A DNA stretch of 64,000 nucleotides from Voacanga thouarsii. Taxonomy: Eukaryota; Streptophyta; Magnoliopsida; Gentianales; Apocynaceae. The notes below the pieces were generated by a model, which was given only the letters and a program-made list of their open reading frames with translations, had not been told where the DNA came from and did no database searches. Within the stretch, counting starts at the first letter, position 1. Each line of letters opens with the position of its first letter. Below, one piece after another: positions 11,196-23,288 of this stretch. A program made the position numbers and the translations under genes. The DNA is taken from assembly GCA_026120185.1 (NCBI GenBank), contig JANUWF010001481.1:2919001-2983000 (forward strand), in the 5' to 3' direction.

Positions 11196-11335
11196 GTTCC
11201 AACTGACACGGGTGACGTGCTGTAAGGCACAGTCCCTGGCATAAGAAATCGTGTAGCCAAAGGCAAGGACTGTGGGACTTGCATACAGGCCGACCTTCTA
11301 TTGGAGAAGTGCCTGTGTTTCGAAAACTGGGGCAA

Positions 11336-12371
11336 GCCTACTACTTACAAGGATATTCTGAAAAGTTCAGAATCTGACAAATGGCTTAAGATCATGAAAT
11401 TAGAAATGGATTCCATGTATGACAACTAAGCATGAACATTAGATGATCCACCCAAAGGAATAAAACATATTAGGTGCAACTACGTTTTCAAAAAAAAAAA
11501 ATCGACATGGATGATAACTTATTTACTTATAAAGCACGACTAGTTGCTAAATGTTATCACCAACAATATAGTATTAACTATGATGAAACCTTCTCGCCAG
11601 TTGCCATGCTAAAATCTATAAAGATACTCCTAGCACTTGCTGCCTATTATGATTATGAGGTCTAGCAAATGGATGTGAAAACAACTCTCCAAAATGGAAA
11701 CCTAACTGAGGAAGTGTACATGACACAACCTGAGGGTTTCATATCCAAAGATAACACAAAAGTGTGCAAGTTGCAAAGGTCCATCTATGGACTTAAGCAA
11801 GCTTCTAGGAGTTGGAACATCCGTTTTGATGAAATAATTAAAGAATTTGATTTCATTCAAAACATGGATGAACTTTATGTATACAATAAGATTAGTGGGA
11901 GTGCATTTGTTTTCCCTATTACTATATGTAGATGACATTTTGCTAATAGGGAATGATGTCTCTATACTATAATCAGTCAAGATCTGGTTATTAAAATAGT
12001 TCCCCACGAAATATTTTCGAGATGCAACCTATATTCTAAGAATAAGAATCTATAGAGATAGATTAAAAGAGGTTGATTGGTCTTTTGTAGTCTAAAAAGT
12101 GCTAAAAAGGTTTAGCTTAAGTCATAAGGGTATATTAATGCCAGTTTCCAATCTGATAATGATGACTACGAGTCACAATCAAGCTACGTGTTCAATTTGA
12201 GCGCTACTACTTGATTTATAAAATCATTGATAGGAAAGATGTAAAGGATAGAGAGAGTTCCCATCGATGAGAACATAGCGGACTCACTCGCTCAGGCGCT
12301 GCCTGAGAAGAAATATGATAGACATATTGAGTCATTCGATATTCGATATATGAATAATTGGCTCTAGTACA
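11336..12371 (+). pseudogene. pol: Ty1/copia pol remnant: RT and RNase H C-terminus
   Basis: Reads as copia RT in broken frames: NYVFKKK, YKARLVAKCYHQQYSINYDETFSPVA (11530-11615; functional copies read KARLVAKGY), then DVKTTLQNGNLTEEVYMTQPEGF (from 11672), where functional copies carry DVKTAFLNG, and YGLKQASRSWN near 11790. A frameshift follows in the region of the YVDD box (LLYVDDILL trace near 11915-11945). Most of the RT end and RNase H are deleted. A C-terminus reading ENIADSLAQALPEKKYD ends in a stop at about 12367, just before LTR C. Integrase, gag and the 5' LTR are absent. Confidence 0.88.
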
Positions 12372-12381
12372 AATGAGAGTT

Positions 12382-13796
12382 TGATAGTGGTATTCCCTAA
12401 AGGTAATCACTTATATATTGTATATGGCACATTAATTAATAAAAGTCATTCTTTATCTTTCAGTTTAATTAATCATTCTATGTATATATGTATAAAACTG
12501 TTAGATAAAATTCCATGCATATAGTATAGTGTTAAGAAAATTATGATAGAGATCATAATATTATTTCTAGTCAGAGTACTAGTGAGATAGGACATCATTA
12601 ATGCAAAGACTAGCACATGTTATACTTTCTAATTTGATCAAGCAGTAGTTCTCACATCCATGAGTATTGTGATACTCAAAGTTACCATGTTGATGCTTAT
12701 TAAGTGAACAAGTTCATTGAATGACTTAACTATAAGATAATCACATGGACAACTATTTTGTGCTAGTTATAGAATCTCATTATAGAGAATGTGCAAGTAT
12801 TCTTGACTTGAAATCTCCAAGATACTTTGTTTACTAAGCATTGTACTTTGATTCTAAACTCTGGAGTCTCTACAAGACCGCCTATGGAATGGATATTGGG
12901 TAGAATATGAGGTAAATGAAAGTAGTTGAGAGGGTCAATAAATGATTCAACACTCCTTTTAATAGGAGAAAATATCTCAAGGCCGCTTGTCGGAGTCATT
13001 ACTCGAGTACTCCTTGGCCAAGGCGACTATCTGTTAGAATTAGTTCCAATTGATATACTTGTTGAGTAATGGATTAGGAGAGCAAGTACAAAATATTCAA
13101 GCCAGAATTAATTTATATTCTGGAGAGAGTTGACACTAATTCCATACTCTAAACTGAATGAGATATTGTATGATAAAAGAAGTTTATTGCACTGATGTTT
13201 TGCTATTGAAAGCTTCATGTCAAGCCACTTGACTTTCTGGACTTTTGGATAGTCATGATGTATTCCTAGATATCTCTCATAATCTACTAAATATGGATTT
13301 ATTAATTAAAAATTAATAAATTTAATCCTAATTAGAATTAAAAAGTAAAAAGGTTATTAATTCTATTATGATAGAATTAATTAATATTATCTACCAAATG
13401 ACTAAAAAACATAATAGGTCACACACAATAGAGGAATTGGTACTCAAGATATTATATAATAATATTACGATGTTAATTTGTGAGAAGAAATAATAATTAT
13501 GGATTAATTATAAAGTGTTATAATTATTTAAGTGAAATTGTAATATTTAATAGGTTTGTGATTGAATTATAAACTAGTTATAATTCAAGGGGTCTTATTA
13601 CAATTTTAGAAACCTAAAGCCCATAAGAGAAAAAGGCTTCATTATAATTATTTCCTAAATTGTTTAGGAGACATCCTAAATGATTTAAGAAAGGAAAAAG
13701 ATGGAGAATTAATTTGGTTCCTAAATTGTTTAGGAAACCAGATTGAAGCATTCCGTGCTTGCCTACGGTGGTGGAAAATGTTTATATGTAATATAT

Positions 13797-13865
<69 letters not shown>

Positions 13866-14271
13866 TACGTACGTACAGTGAACAGAAAGCTCTCTTGGTT
13901 TTTCTTGAAAAATTTTGTTGCCTTCAGGGAAGGAAAAAATTCTGTGGCTTTTTCTACTTTTCTTCTCAAAATTAAACCTAGCCGCCACATTAATTTTTCT
14001 AGTAGAAAATTTTGGTAGTTCTTGAATACATCCTCGTGTAGATCAATATTAGAGAAACTCCTACACTTGGAATTTAGTGGTTCAAGGCTTGGACAATTTT
14101 TTGGATGAGTTCCTCACGCAAAGGAAAATTTAAAAATCTACATTTTTGAAGCAACTAGTTTTTTCTTCTCTCTCCTAATCATTTTAATTACATACAAGTG
14201 ATCCTTTCAGTGGATTTTTTTTTTTATTTTTTCGCTGCATGTAAATTGGTTTTCATGATTGAAATCCAACA
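12382..14271 (+). mobile_element. 3' LTR of the copia element (family C)
   Basis: Starts TGATAGTGGTATTCCC after a polypurine-like GTACAAATGAGAG, and ends GAAATCCAACA. Aligns with the LTRs at 24817, 31629 and 43643 (AATTAATAA, then CATTCTTTATCTTTCAG near the start). Longer than the others because of a long dinucleotide tract. The first bases after the LTR are CAATA; no matching 5' flank is available because the element is truncated. Confidence 0.85.
13791..13877 (+). repeat. Compound (GT)n(GC)n(GT)n(ACGT)n microsatellite
   Basis: About 87 bp of unbroken purine-pyrimidine alternation: AT steps, GT repeats, a GC core near 13819-13829, GT repeats to 13862, then four ACGT units. The several open frames across it on both strands are repeat translations. 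Confidence 0.95.
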
Positions 14272-17200
14272 CAATACCCTATATAAATAGAATTTTGACA
14301 AAATTTATCTCCATGTCCGTAATTTTGCATATCAATCACAAAATCATATCTTATTTCCCAAAGAATCAAACCATGTGCACCATAACATAGCATTTTAACT
14401 TATACATACTCCCATCCTTAGAAAGCTCATATAGTACCAAAGAGTGAATTATCCAAGTATCATTATATTGATAGGTTCTATCCAAAGAATCACCTATAAC
14501 AATTCTATACCTTAAGTGAAAACCATAAATGAATCCTCTTTCATAGACATAAACAAATTGCCCACATAATATCATCATATTCACATGCCATAATTAGTTC
14601 AAACCATATATTCTAATGGCACAATTAACATGTCTCAATTAACACATGGCATCACCTCTCTAATTATCACAAATATCCTATACACATAACTCCATTCACT
14701 ATCCCTTCCTCCATCAAAACTTAACAAATCCTCTCAAGATAACTTAACATAAAATAACCTAGTCACCATCAAAACATATCCCTATATAACTTATGTTTAT
14801 TAAAAGCAAGAATAGATTAAGGTTTACTTGATAGTAGATCGAGTATCTCGTCTAATGATGATATTGTTTGTTGCTTGAGTATTGAATGCTGTAAAGATCC
14901 ATTTTTTATACTCCTTTGGTTGAGATCAATCTGAGTCTAGTAAGAATCAGGGATAGAAGTGAAAAAAGAGAAGGACCATTAGTACGGTCTAAAAGAGAAG
15001 GAAAAGAAAACAGAGAGGAAAAGAGATAAAGAGAGAAAAAAGAAAAAATGGTATACCTTAAGGAGTGTTAAACTGTGTGGGAGAAAACCTTATCTTTGAA
15101 CTTTGAGAAGGAGAGTGTATAATGGACTCACTGTTTAGAATTCAAAAGATGGAAAGCTGGAAGTGTTCTAGGCTATTTTTTGTGATTTGGAGTGGGTTGT
15201 ATAGTGTTTACAAGTTACGAAGATGTTGAAGATTACAAGTATATGATCTTGGTGTTCTTGGTATTTCTAGAAAAGAAATTATAAGGAGAGATAGAGAGTT
15301 GAAGGTGCTTCTGTGTGTTTAGAATGAGAGAGGCTAATTGTGTGTAACTAATGACTTAGTGCAGGAGTATTACTTGCTAAGATAGTCCCAGAGAGTTTTC
15401 TAGGAATTAGTTGAAGGTTATGAATTTTGAAACTTCAAAGAATGGTTGAGGAGCTATGGATGAAATGAAGGAGCTTGGTTGATCCGAATGGTGGTTTGAA
15501 AAATAGTGAAAAAATAAAGAAGAAGGAAAATGAATGAACACTGCTCAGTCTAAAAGAGTTTCCAATGTTGTGAACAAATAAGAAGATAACATAAGAACAA
15601 AACTAAAAGGGTTTAGGGTTTTTAGGAGGTTTTCTGGGATTTTAGTTTTCAAATTTGAAGTAATTCAAATTGTGAAAAGGTAGGAGATGTTTAAGCTACA
15701 ATCATAAAGGTTTCTTAGCTTCAATTGAGGTATGTTGTTTTAATGAAGAAAGGAAGAAGATAACAAATATTGAGATTATTTCTTCTTTCCATTAAGGGGA
15801 TTGCCATAGCTGATCCATGGCTTTGCTTATAAAGTAGCCAGTCCTTGGCTGAAATAAAATAGTCCATGGCTTTGTGAAATTGTAGCAGCTAGTCCTTGGC
15901 TATGGTAGCCGACCAATGCCTTTGGAAAGAAATTCTAGAATAGCTTTAGTTGCTTTGAAGTTTGATGAACCTAAGAGCTTCAAGAAGGAATTAAATTGAA
16001 GAGTTAGATTTGTTGAGAGTTTGTAGAAGATTTTCTGGACTTTAAATTTCAAGTTTAATGATATTTAAATAGAAAGAAAATAGGAGGAAGTGAAGGTGTT
16101 TTCATGGAGGAAAATTTTGGTGTTCAGCTAGCCTAGAGCTAAGGGAACCGAGTGCAAAGAGATTGGAAGAAATAGAAAGAAAATTCTGATTAAATGTTAA
16201 TTTAATGAACTGAAATTTCAGGCTGTATAAAGCTTGTTTGAGTGGAGAGATATCAAGAAATTGTTGAGCTAACTAAACTTCAATTCGAAGAAACTTGATT
16301 TGAGAAATTATAGCTTATTTTTAGGAGCATCCAGAGGTGCTTCCATTGTAATCCTCAGCTAGCTTTAATGGAGGAGAGGGGAAAGGAAGAAGAGTGCTTC
16401 TTGGTAGACATAAGTATAAGTGATCTGTGTGCTAAAGAAGAATAGAAATGTAGGTAAAATTTTTAAACTAGTTCTGCTAGTGTTCTTGTTAAAGAAACCC
16501 GAGTGTAAGAAGGCTATTATGGTGAGTTTTTAACTACTATTTTGTGAGTATAAATAGCATGGTTTGAGAGCTGCAAATTGTGCAAAATTAGGAGGAGAAC
16601 AAGCTTAAAGTTTGCACAAGCAATTGAAGGCTGCTTGCAAGCAACATTGTGAGCATTTTTAGTCAATGGTAATAGAGTAATCTAAGAGGTCTAAAGGAAA
16701 TGACCATAGAGCTTTCTGGCTAAATCAAGAGTCTACAAAGTTGAAGCTTCTGAAGAGGAGAATGAGGAGTTTGAATTTAAAATAGTTCAGATATTGGCTT
16801 AAAGATAGGACACCAAAATCCTATCCAGATTCTCTTATGACATAAATAAATAGATTAAAAGATTTCAATTTTAAATCCTTTAAGACAACATCCCTATGTC
16901 CCAAAATTGTAAGAAAACTTTCAAATAGAATTGATAATAGGAAGGGATTAAAATCCAAAATAAATTGTTACTAATGGGATTTGAACTGCAGTTAATAGGA
17001 ACCAATCACTAAGCTCTAACTACTTAACCACAATAACTCTTTTGTTCCTTCTTTCCAAAATAATTCTCTTCTTTCCTAATCCCAAATGAACCTAATTTCT
17101 ATCTCAAATATCATGCACCAAAAACCTTCTCAACTCGAATTGACATTCCTAATCTTCTCAAACGCAAAACAAGAACAAATAATCCATATAAATCACATAA

Positions 17201-17300
17201 AAATATATAATGACAAACACATGCTCATATGATATGTTATGAAATGCAAACCCTTTTCCATATTCTAAGGGTACTTTTAGCTGGGGTTTTATGGTTTCCA
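14272..17300 (-). mobile_element. LTR family F, divergent relative of LTR B, minus strand, truncated
   Basis: Read on the minus strand from about 17300: an AAAACCCCAGC start region, then a tRNA-like module about 270 bp in (as in LTR B), then long non-coding sequence with repeated GTCCTTGGCT / GTCCATGGCT words (15818-15925). The far end is cut by the copia LTR C. No genes in this 3 kb. Family assignment rests on layout and short matches, so it is moderate. Confidence 0.55.
16977..17030 (-). promoter_or_regulatory. tRNA-like A-box/B-box pair in LTR F
   Basis: On the minus strand, TGGTTAAGTAG (17030-17020) then AGTTCAAATCC (16987-16977), 43 nt start to start. The sequence between them differs from LTR B while both boxes stay recognisable. 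Confidence 0.55.
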
Positions 17301-17332
17301 TGCAAGGGCACGACATTTAATGGTATCAGAGC
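17301..17332 (+). promoter_or_regulatory. Plus-strand LTR terminus and primer-binding site
   Basis: TGCAAGGGCACGACA (ends 17315) looks like a gypsy LTR end (compare GGGGCATGACA at 53961). Five bases later TGGTATCAGAGC (17321-17332) is the standard plant initiator-tRNA-Met primer-binding site. Confidence 0.75.
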
Positions 17333-18601
17333 AAAAGTTTATAATTTTCTGGGTAAATTTTAATTGTTGATGCATAGTAGTGAACATGTAGCGATTTGAG
17401 ATTTTAAGTATTTGTAAGATTATTTAAGTAACCTTTAGATGTATCAACGTAAGTTAGGTTATGATCTTATGGGTATACCTTTAAGTTTTGTTGCATATGT
17501 ACAGGATACCCAGTGGTTAGATAATGAGAGATTATTTTAGATACATAACTATCTAATTTGGTATAGATACTAAGTTGATAAGTTGTTAGCTTGATATCGA
17601 TTAAGTGATCAATGTTTGAGTAATATGGTATACCATTAGGATATAAGCTCTTTATCTAGATTATTAGTACTACTATTAAGTTTGAAAAAAATGGTATAAA
17701 TATAATATTGATTCTTAGTCTCTTTCAACTTAAAGATAAATAAAAGATTTATAGAGATTAGATGGACTTGTTTTAGGAAGTTGAGAGTTGTAGGAACTTA
17801 TAGGTTAATAAGATTATAGTTTCAATATGGATATACTTTGAATTCGGATTTTCCCAGGAAATTTTGATATCATGTATTCGTCTTTTTTGGTAAGGTAGTT
17901 GTTTTATAACTTATTGGAGCATGAGTAGTAGAGAAATGAGTGGATATAGGTTGTATGAGATGATAAGGTCATTAAATAGAGCCAAAATGTAGTCTATTGT
18001 ACAGAACAGTTTATGCATAAGGACAATGGAGCAAAGCTAAGGAGTTGACTTTCAGGGTACCATGTGAAGTGGTGGGACAAGAGAAATGGGTATCATAGAT
18101 GTGTTTTATAGCTACTTAGGAATATAATAATCTTATAGTTGAACTAAGGATATCACTAGATGATTTTATATGTGCAATCTTATGTATACAAACAAAGGAA
18201 GGAAAAAGGATTGACCAATGAATGATTGATGGGGCATGCATTATATATTAAATTTATGGTCAACAATAGATTTTTGTATGAAAAGAATAAACTTAGATGG
18301 CAGATTGAAAGAAACATATTCTGACTTGGAAGAAATATTATAGTATTAGAAAATAGATTATAATATTGTAGGCAATGAATTTCATTGGACAGCTTGGCAA
18401 TGAAGTATATAAATGATATAAGGTAAGTAGTAGAGGTGGACGATAATATATGGATGTGAGTTCCTTATTTTCTATGCATTAACCTCAGACATGCATTTAT
18501 TTTATAAGGTAGGAAATTGTTGTGTTGTATATTAGAGCTTTAACTAGGAGATTATACCACAATTTTGTGAAGCATAATATGGAAATATATTTCGTGTCAA
18601 T
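17333..18601 (+). pseudogene. Decayed gypsy leader and possible gag remnant
   Basis: Internal sequence after the PBS. No frame longer than 60 codons survives. Around 18035-18110 one frame gives KDNGAKLRS then KWWDKRNG, which resembles the conserved tryptophan region of chromovirus gag, but this is weak. The rest is too decayed to assign. It ends where a minus-strand E-type LTR begins. Confidence 0.4.
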
Positions 18602-19165
18602 TCTAACACCTCTAATTTTATTATATTACAAAGCTTATAAAAAACCTAGGTGTCGTCCCATCTAAACTCCCAAACAAAGGGTCTTTATAACAGATCAAAA
18701 CTTAAAGTAAGTAAATAGAAATATATTATTTCATTAAACTCGCAAGCTAGTGTGGTCTAATATGTACATTCAACCTAAATATATATAGATAGATATCACT
18801 ACAAGCTATACATAGTGGAAATTGTATAACCTTTACATCACTAATCCAAAAGGAGTAAGTCACCTACAAGTGTCTTCAGCTCCGACTCCTAAAAGAGCAT
18901 AAATAACAAACATCTGAGTGTATACTCAATTAGCTCCATGTGTGCTAGTGTTCTTATTTTGAAAACAAATAAAAGGGTTTTATCGTAATTTTTCATTGAA
19001 AACAACTCTTTAAACATTGTAGTTGAAAACCTTGTCAACTGTTGTCAAAAGAGTTCATGTACATTTGGAAATAATGGTTTATTAAAAATTGATGCCCTAT
19101 ATTTAAAGAAAGTAGGTCTCTTTTCTTTTTTGGAAAAATACGCCATTACGATAACACATAGTAAC
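18602..19165 (-). mobile_element. LTR family E (copy E1), 3' end, minus strand
   Basis: On the minus strand it ends GAGGTGTTAGA. A GTTATAAAGACCCTTTG block lies inside it, as in LTRs B and E2. Interrupted at 19165 by D1 and resumes at 24052. A hairpin at 18915-18928 corresponds to those in B, E2 and G. Confidence 0.7.
18915..18928 (-). other. Conserved LTR 3'-region hairpin (family E1)
   Basis: TGAGT-GTAT-ACTCA: a 5-bp stem whose fifth pair is T-A, where LTR B has A-T. It lies about 315 nt from the LTR terminus. Confidence 0.6.
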
Positions 19166-20598
19166 TGATGCGTAAATTTTGGACGTATAAAAATCATCAA
19201 ATTTAAATCCATCCCTTAGTCAAGTTTTAATTAAAACATTAATCCCAAAATACGCATACAAGCAAGTATACTCATCGCAATCATAGTATAGGAAATTAAC
19301 GATTATCGATCCTCAAAGGAACAAGTACACACAAATCATTTTTCATTCATTGTTTAACTGATCAAATAAAGTTATAAGATAATGAGGTGAAAAATAAAGA
19401 AATATGTACAATTCCAGGATGTAGAAATATGCAATTTAGACAACTATCCTATAAAACATGACAATGAACTATTTAGCAACTATCTCAATTAATCATCATC
19501 TTAGTATCATGAAGGAATATAAATTAAAGTTCAATCATTTCCCAAGTCATGAATTCACTTATATAGACTCCACTTCTTTCCCAATCCATGGAATCACTAT
19601 CTCTTGATTAAATTAAACAGATTTATCAATTAAACCTACACAACCAAAAGATACATTAAGCACAATTCCTCATAAGCATGAAATTAGTCAATAGTTCTAT
19701 ACTCTAGGCAAAATTAACTAGTCTTTGATACCTTAGGTTCTTTGGTCTTAACTTCATCTCCCAAGTCCGTTAAGAAATAACAAAATAAAATTAAATCAAC
19801 TCCTAACGTCATTTCCCAATTCAATTAGAAGCAAATCTAACTTCATTAATTCTTCTATGATCACAAGTAATCAAACACCAAAAATGATAGAAAATTAATC
19901 AAACAGCTAAATTAATACAAAAATCATGAATCCCAAAATATTGTCAAATTACAATGAAAATATTAATTACATCATTGTTCTAGAAAAAAAAACAAAGGTA
20001 AAAGAAAGAACTCATAAATAAGCCTTCTTTTTCTTCCGTGAAGACTCTCATGAACAATGATCCTTGATTTGACGAGTTCCTCCTTTAATGAGTGATTTGC
20101 TAATTTGATCCTTCAATTTATACTTTTATCTTGTATTTTCCTTGTTTAAATAGGCTTACAAGATGCTAAAATTTGTTCCCTAAGAGTTCTGGGCTGAGTA
20201 GAGATTGGAAAATACCAAAACTCTTGAGAAATTACCAAATCCGTGCAAAGCTGAAAGTTCGTCGACATGGACCAAAGTGGAGTCGTCGCCAGCTTGGAGG
20301 GTCACGGCTGGCACCGGCCGTGCTCTATCGGCCCTGTCGTGCTCTATTTTGTTGATGACAAAATCCTCTGTTTTCCAGATCGAGGCCGGCACCAATTCCG
20401 TGGCCAAGGCCAGCTCCGATTCGTGCTCTGACGGTGACAATTTTGTCGTTTTTTCATCATTTTCTGCAATAAAATTTCAAAACACCTTTCCAATGGTAAA
20501 ATATCAAATATGAAGGAATACACCTAGTTATTACAACAAATGTATCACAAAACACCATCAAATAACTAGAAAAAAATAGATGAATTTTGCCCCTATCA
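19166..20598 (-). repeat. D1 3' LTR (1433 bp)
   Basis: On the minus strand: TGATAGGGGC... to ...TTACGCATCA. It contains a GC-rich patch (about 20260-20430) with GGCACC/GGCGCC-like cores in the U3 part, and a TATA-like CTATTTAAAC (minus strand, near 20144-20154). Open frames across the GC patch on both strands are not genes. Confidence 0.9.
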
Positions 20599-20613
20599 CA
20601 TTCCCCCACACTT
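20599..20613 (-). promoter_or_regulatory. Polypurine tract of D1, next to the 3' LTR
   Basis: Minus strand AAGTGTGGGGGAATG immediately precedes the LTR start. TTGAGGACAAGCAAAGG just upstream is the hallmark sequence found before Athila/Tat 3' LTRs. Confidence 0.88.
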
Positions 20614-22469
20614 GAACCTTTGCTTGTCCTCAAGCAAAGCCCTTAAACAAAGAAAAACAAGACATCCTTTCAAAAAGTTCACTTAGAACAAAGTTATAAT
20701 TACCTTTCAAACTTTAGATGTGTCATTGTCATTCTTTCAACCCTTTGAAGTCATTCACAAAATAAACTACTAAACAAGACATATCAAGGCCCTTGAAGTT
20801 AAATTAAACAAGTTTATACTCTTGTCTAAGAATATTATTTCACCCTTCAAGTAAAAGCTTGGATAACATAAATCATAAAAGTCAAGCTCTCTATCAACTC
20901 AAGCATTATAAGTCTAAAAATTGCATAACTTAAGCCATATTTTGAGAAAAACACTCCAGTTTTATCTCTCATTTTTTTTTTTTAATGACTTAGGGACTTG
21001 ATAGCCTCAAGTGCATGGATTTCTCGTCACACACCGTATTAGCTCCCTTATAGTGATCACTCATCATTTTTTTCAACAATCTTTCTTTCTTTCTTTTGAT
21101 TTTAGGAATTAATAGCCTCAAGAAAGTGGATTTATCTTTTCTATCCGTATTGGCTCCCATAATCAAGCAAAAACATGTTTCTCAACCAATCACAATCAAC
21201 TCATTTTTTCCTCAATTGTCAACTCACAACAATTGTCCACAATTTTTCTACAATATTTTCTCATTCCTCATTATAACTTAAAGTTAAGCAAAATTCAATC
21301 CCATAATATAATAGTTAGCCAACAACTTTTCCATATTCCTCACATTATCCATATTTAAACTAGATGAGTCAAATAATACTCAAATACTAATGCATAAACA
21401 AGATTAACCCAAATTCTCAGGTCTTAACACATTCTATCCAATAAAACCATTTTAGTGATAAAAATCTATCAAATGAATGACACATCTCATATCTAAAGAA
21501 GAAAGATAATCACAACCTTGCTAAGGCCATGAAACCCCAAAAACTTTTGAACATTTTCAGAAAATATATGGAAAATACTTTCAAAACTAAACTCTCCCCC
21601 ACACTTAGATTGGACATTGTCCTCAATGGCCAAAAATATGACAAAGAAAGCAATGCCAAGGGACCAAAATAATTAAAGAGGAATAATAGAGAAAAGAAAA
21701 TACTTCCATAATCATGTTCCATAAGCTTAAGTTAGCTCCAAAATCTCCAAACTTTCAAATTTTCAAATCTTCAAAATTGTCAACAAATGGACCAAAAAAT
21801 TAACACAAGAAAGCATCTCTAAAGGGACCAAAAAATGACAAAGAAGGTAGAAAGTTAAGCAATACTCCCCAAGTGCAATAATGCTCCAATAAATATTAAA
21901 ACTTGGAAAAGAAAGAAGAGCTTGTCCAAGAGGACTTTATTTTGACCTACAAAAGAAAACACAAATAAAAGCACAAGGAAAGTAATAACAAAATAAAGAC
22001 ACACCGAAATAAAAGAAAACAAACTAAAAATCCTAAAAAAAGCACATAAAGACACGACTCACTCCCCCACACTTAAACTAAAAAAATATTTTCCTTATTT
22101 GAGGGAATAACAAAACATTTAACGACTAAAAATGGAACTAGATAAAACAAAATAATGACTGAAATACCTAAAGAAACCCAAATTCAACACAAATCCAAAA
22201 CATATAAAAAACACTCGTTCCACTCATCATACTTCCTCATCAAACCCGTGTCAAAGAAGTTTAAGCTCAAAATATAAAATAGGCAAGATGAATGTATAAA
22301 GAAGGAAGGTTTTTTAAAAAGGTAATGTGCATGAAACAATTTTTCTCAGTGAAGCAAAACACATAAACATCATTCTCTAACATTCTTTTAGACGCACAAA
22401 TATCTAATGGATGTATCGACTTTGAAATTACCAATTAACCCTTCAAAAGATTTGTCATGATTAAAACTC
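20614..22469 (-). other. D1 non-coding internal region with two extra PPT-like motifs
   Basis: No coherent coding frame. Two further motifs lie on the minus strand: AAGTGTGGGGGAGAG near 21594-21608, preceded by GAGGACAATGTCC, and AAGTGTGGGGGAGTGAG near 22058-22075. Each resembles the terminal polypurine tract. Confidence 0.65.
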
Positions 22470-22951
22470 TCATTTGAACCTAATAGTAGATTCTAAAGAT
22501 GTGATCAAGAAATCCTTACTGTCGAAGTCATGGTCTACAAAAACTAAGTTACCTCCATTTGAATGGGGCAAAGGGTAGAAATTACCACCATCCTCCAAGG
22601 CCTTCTTATGATATAGCGTTGAAAGATCCAACTTCTTGAGGTATGGTAAGCTCAACAAATCATCAATGGCATCAGTGCACTCCAAGAATCGAGAGGTAAA
22701 CTATTTATCTTTGATTTTTCAATTCCCTATTGCAGATCTCATCAAGCAACTTTGCTAGTTGTGTTCTTTTAGAGCTCATTTGTTGGGACGATTCTTCATA
22801 CCCCCTCAATCGATGAATTTGTATTAGCCACAAAAGAGTTCACTAATGTTTATAATGGTGTCTCACTAAAAACATCAGTGTGCACTTGTAATCTTACCAA
22901 TCTATCATCATTGTAACTCATTTGATTTTGTCCGCAAAAATAATTGTCCAT
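22470..22951 (-). pseudogene. D1 mini-gag remnant
   Basis: A minus-strand methionine at 22951 starts MDNYFCGQNQ, followed by YNDDRL and DVFSE. After stops and frameshifts, a second open part (22685-22470) contains DDLLSLPYLKKLDL, NLVFVDHDFDSKDFLI and a stop. D7 shares the same blocks in the same order (59926-60690), so I read this as the N-terminal gag-like protein of the pol-less D family. No zinc knuckle is seen. Function is inferred from its position after the PBS. Confidence 0.6.
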
Positions 22952-23264
22952 GATGATGGCAACCTCGCACTTAAAGAAAAACAAAAATCAAATTGAAAAG
23001 AAAAAACAAAAAGGAAAAACAAATAATAGAAAATTAAAGAAAAGAAAAATACACACATTAGATATATTCACAAACTACCTAAACACAAAAATTACTGGGA
23101 TTAACAAGTACAACACGAATTAAGCTAGTCAATTAAGTCACACATATTACAAACAATAAGATATAGCACATATTTACACAAAGAACATACATACATATTT
23201 TCACATAGACATATAAACATATCAACGTGGTTAAATCAATGAAATCGAAGCTTTTATTATATTG

Positions 23265-23281
23265 TCCCTGGCAACGGCGCA
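23265..23281 (-). promoter_or_regulatory. Primer-binding site of D1
   Basis: Minus strand TGCGCCGTTGCCAGGGA, matching the Athila/Tat PBS (TGGCGCCGTTGCCGGGGA, complementary to the 3' end of tRNA-Asp) with few changes. It abuts the 5' LTR. Confidence 0.85.
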
Positions 23282-23288
23282 TAAAACT

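Larger units (their letters stand above)
9373..11335 (+). mobile_element. LTR family A, remainder, truncated by a copia fragment
   Basis: Continues LTR A after the solo LTR B. From about 10420 it matches 42365-43115. It contains the palindromic box TTGAGTACTCAG (10870-10881), a CpG-rich island (10020-10150) and a hairpin near 11171-11195 (GGTGAG/CTCACC). The LTR terminus is not reached: copia coding sequence begins by about 11340. No genes seen. Confidence 0.75.

Noticed and set aside
13743..14018. Open frames on both strands across the GT/GC tract
   Set aside because: Translations of a microsatellite (Cys/Val and Thr/His runs) inside copia LTR C.
20173..20513. Overlapping frames on both strands in a GC-rich patch
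   Set aside because: Inside the U3 of the D1 3' LTR; no homology and no conservation as protein between LTR copies.
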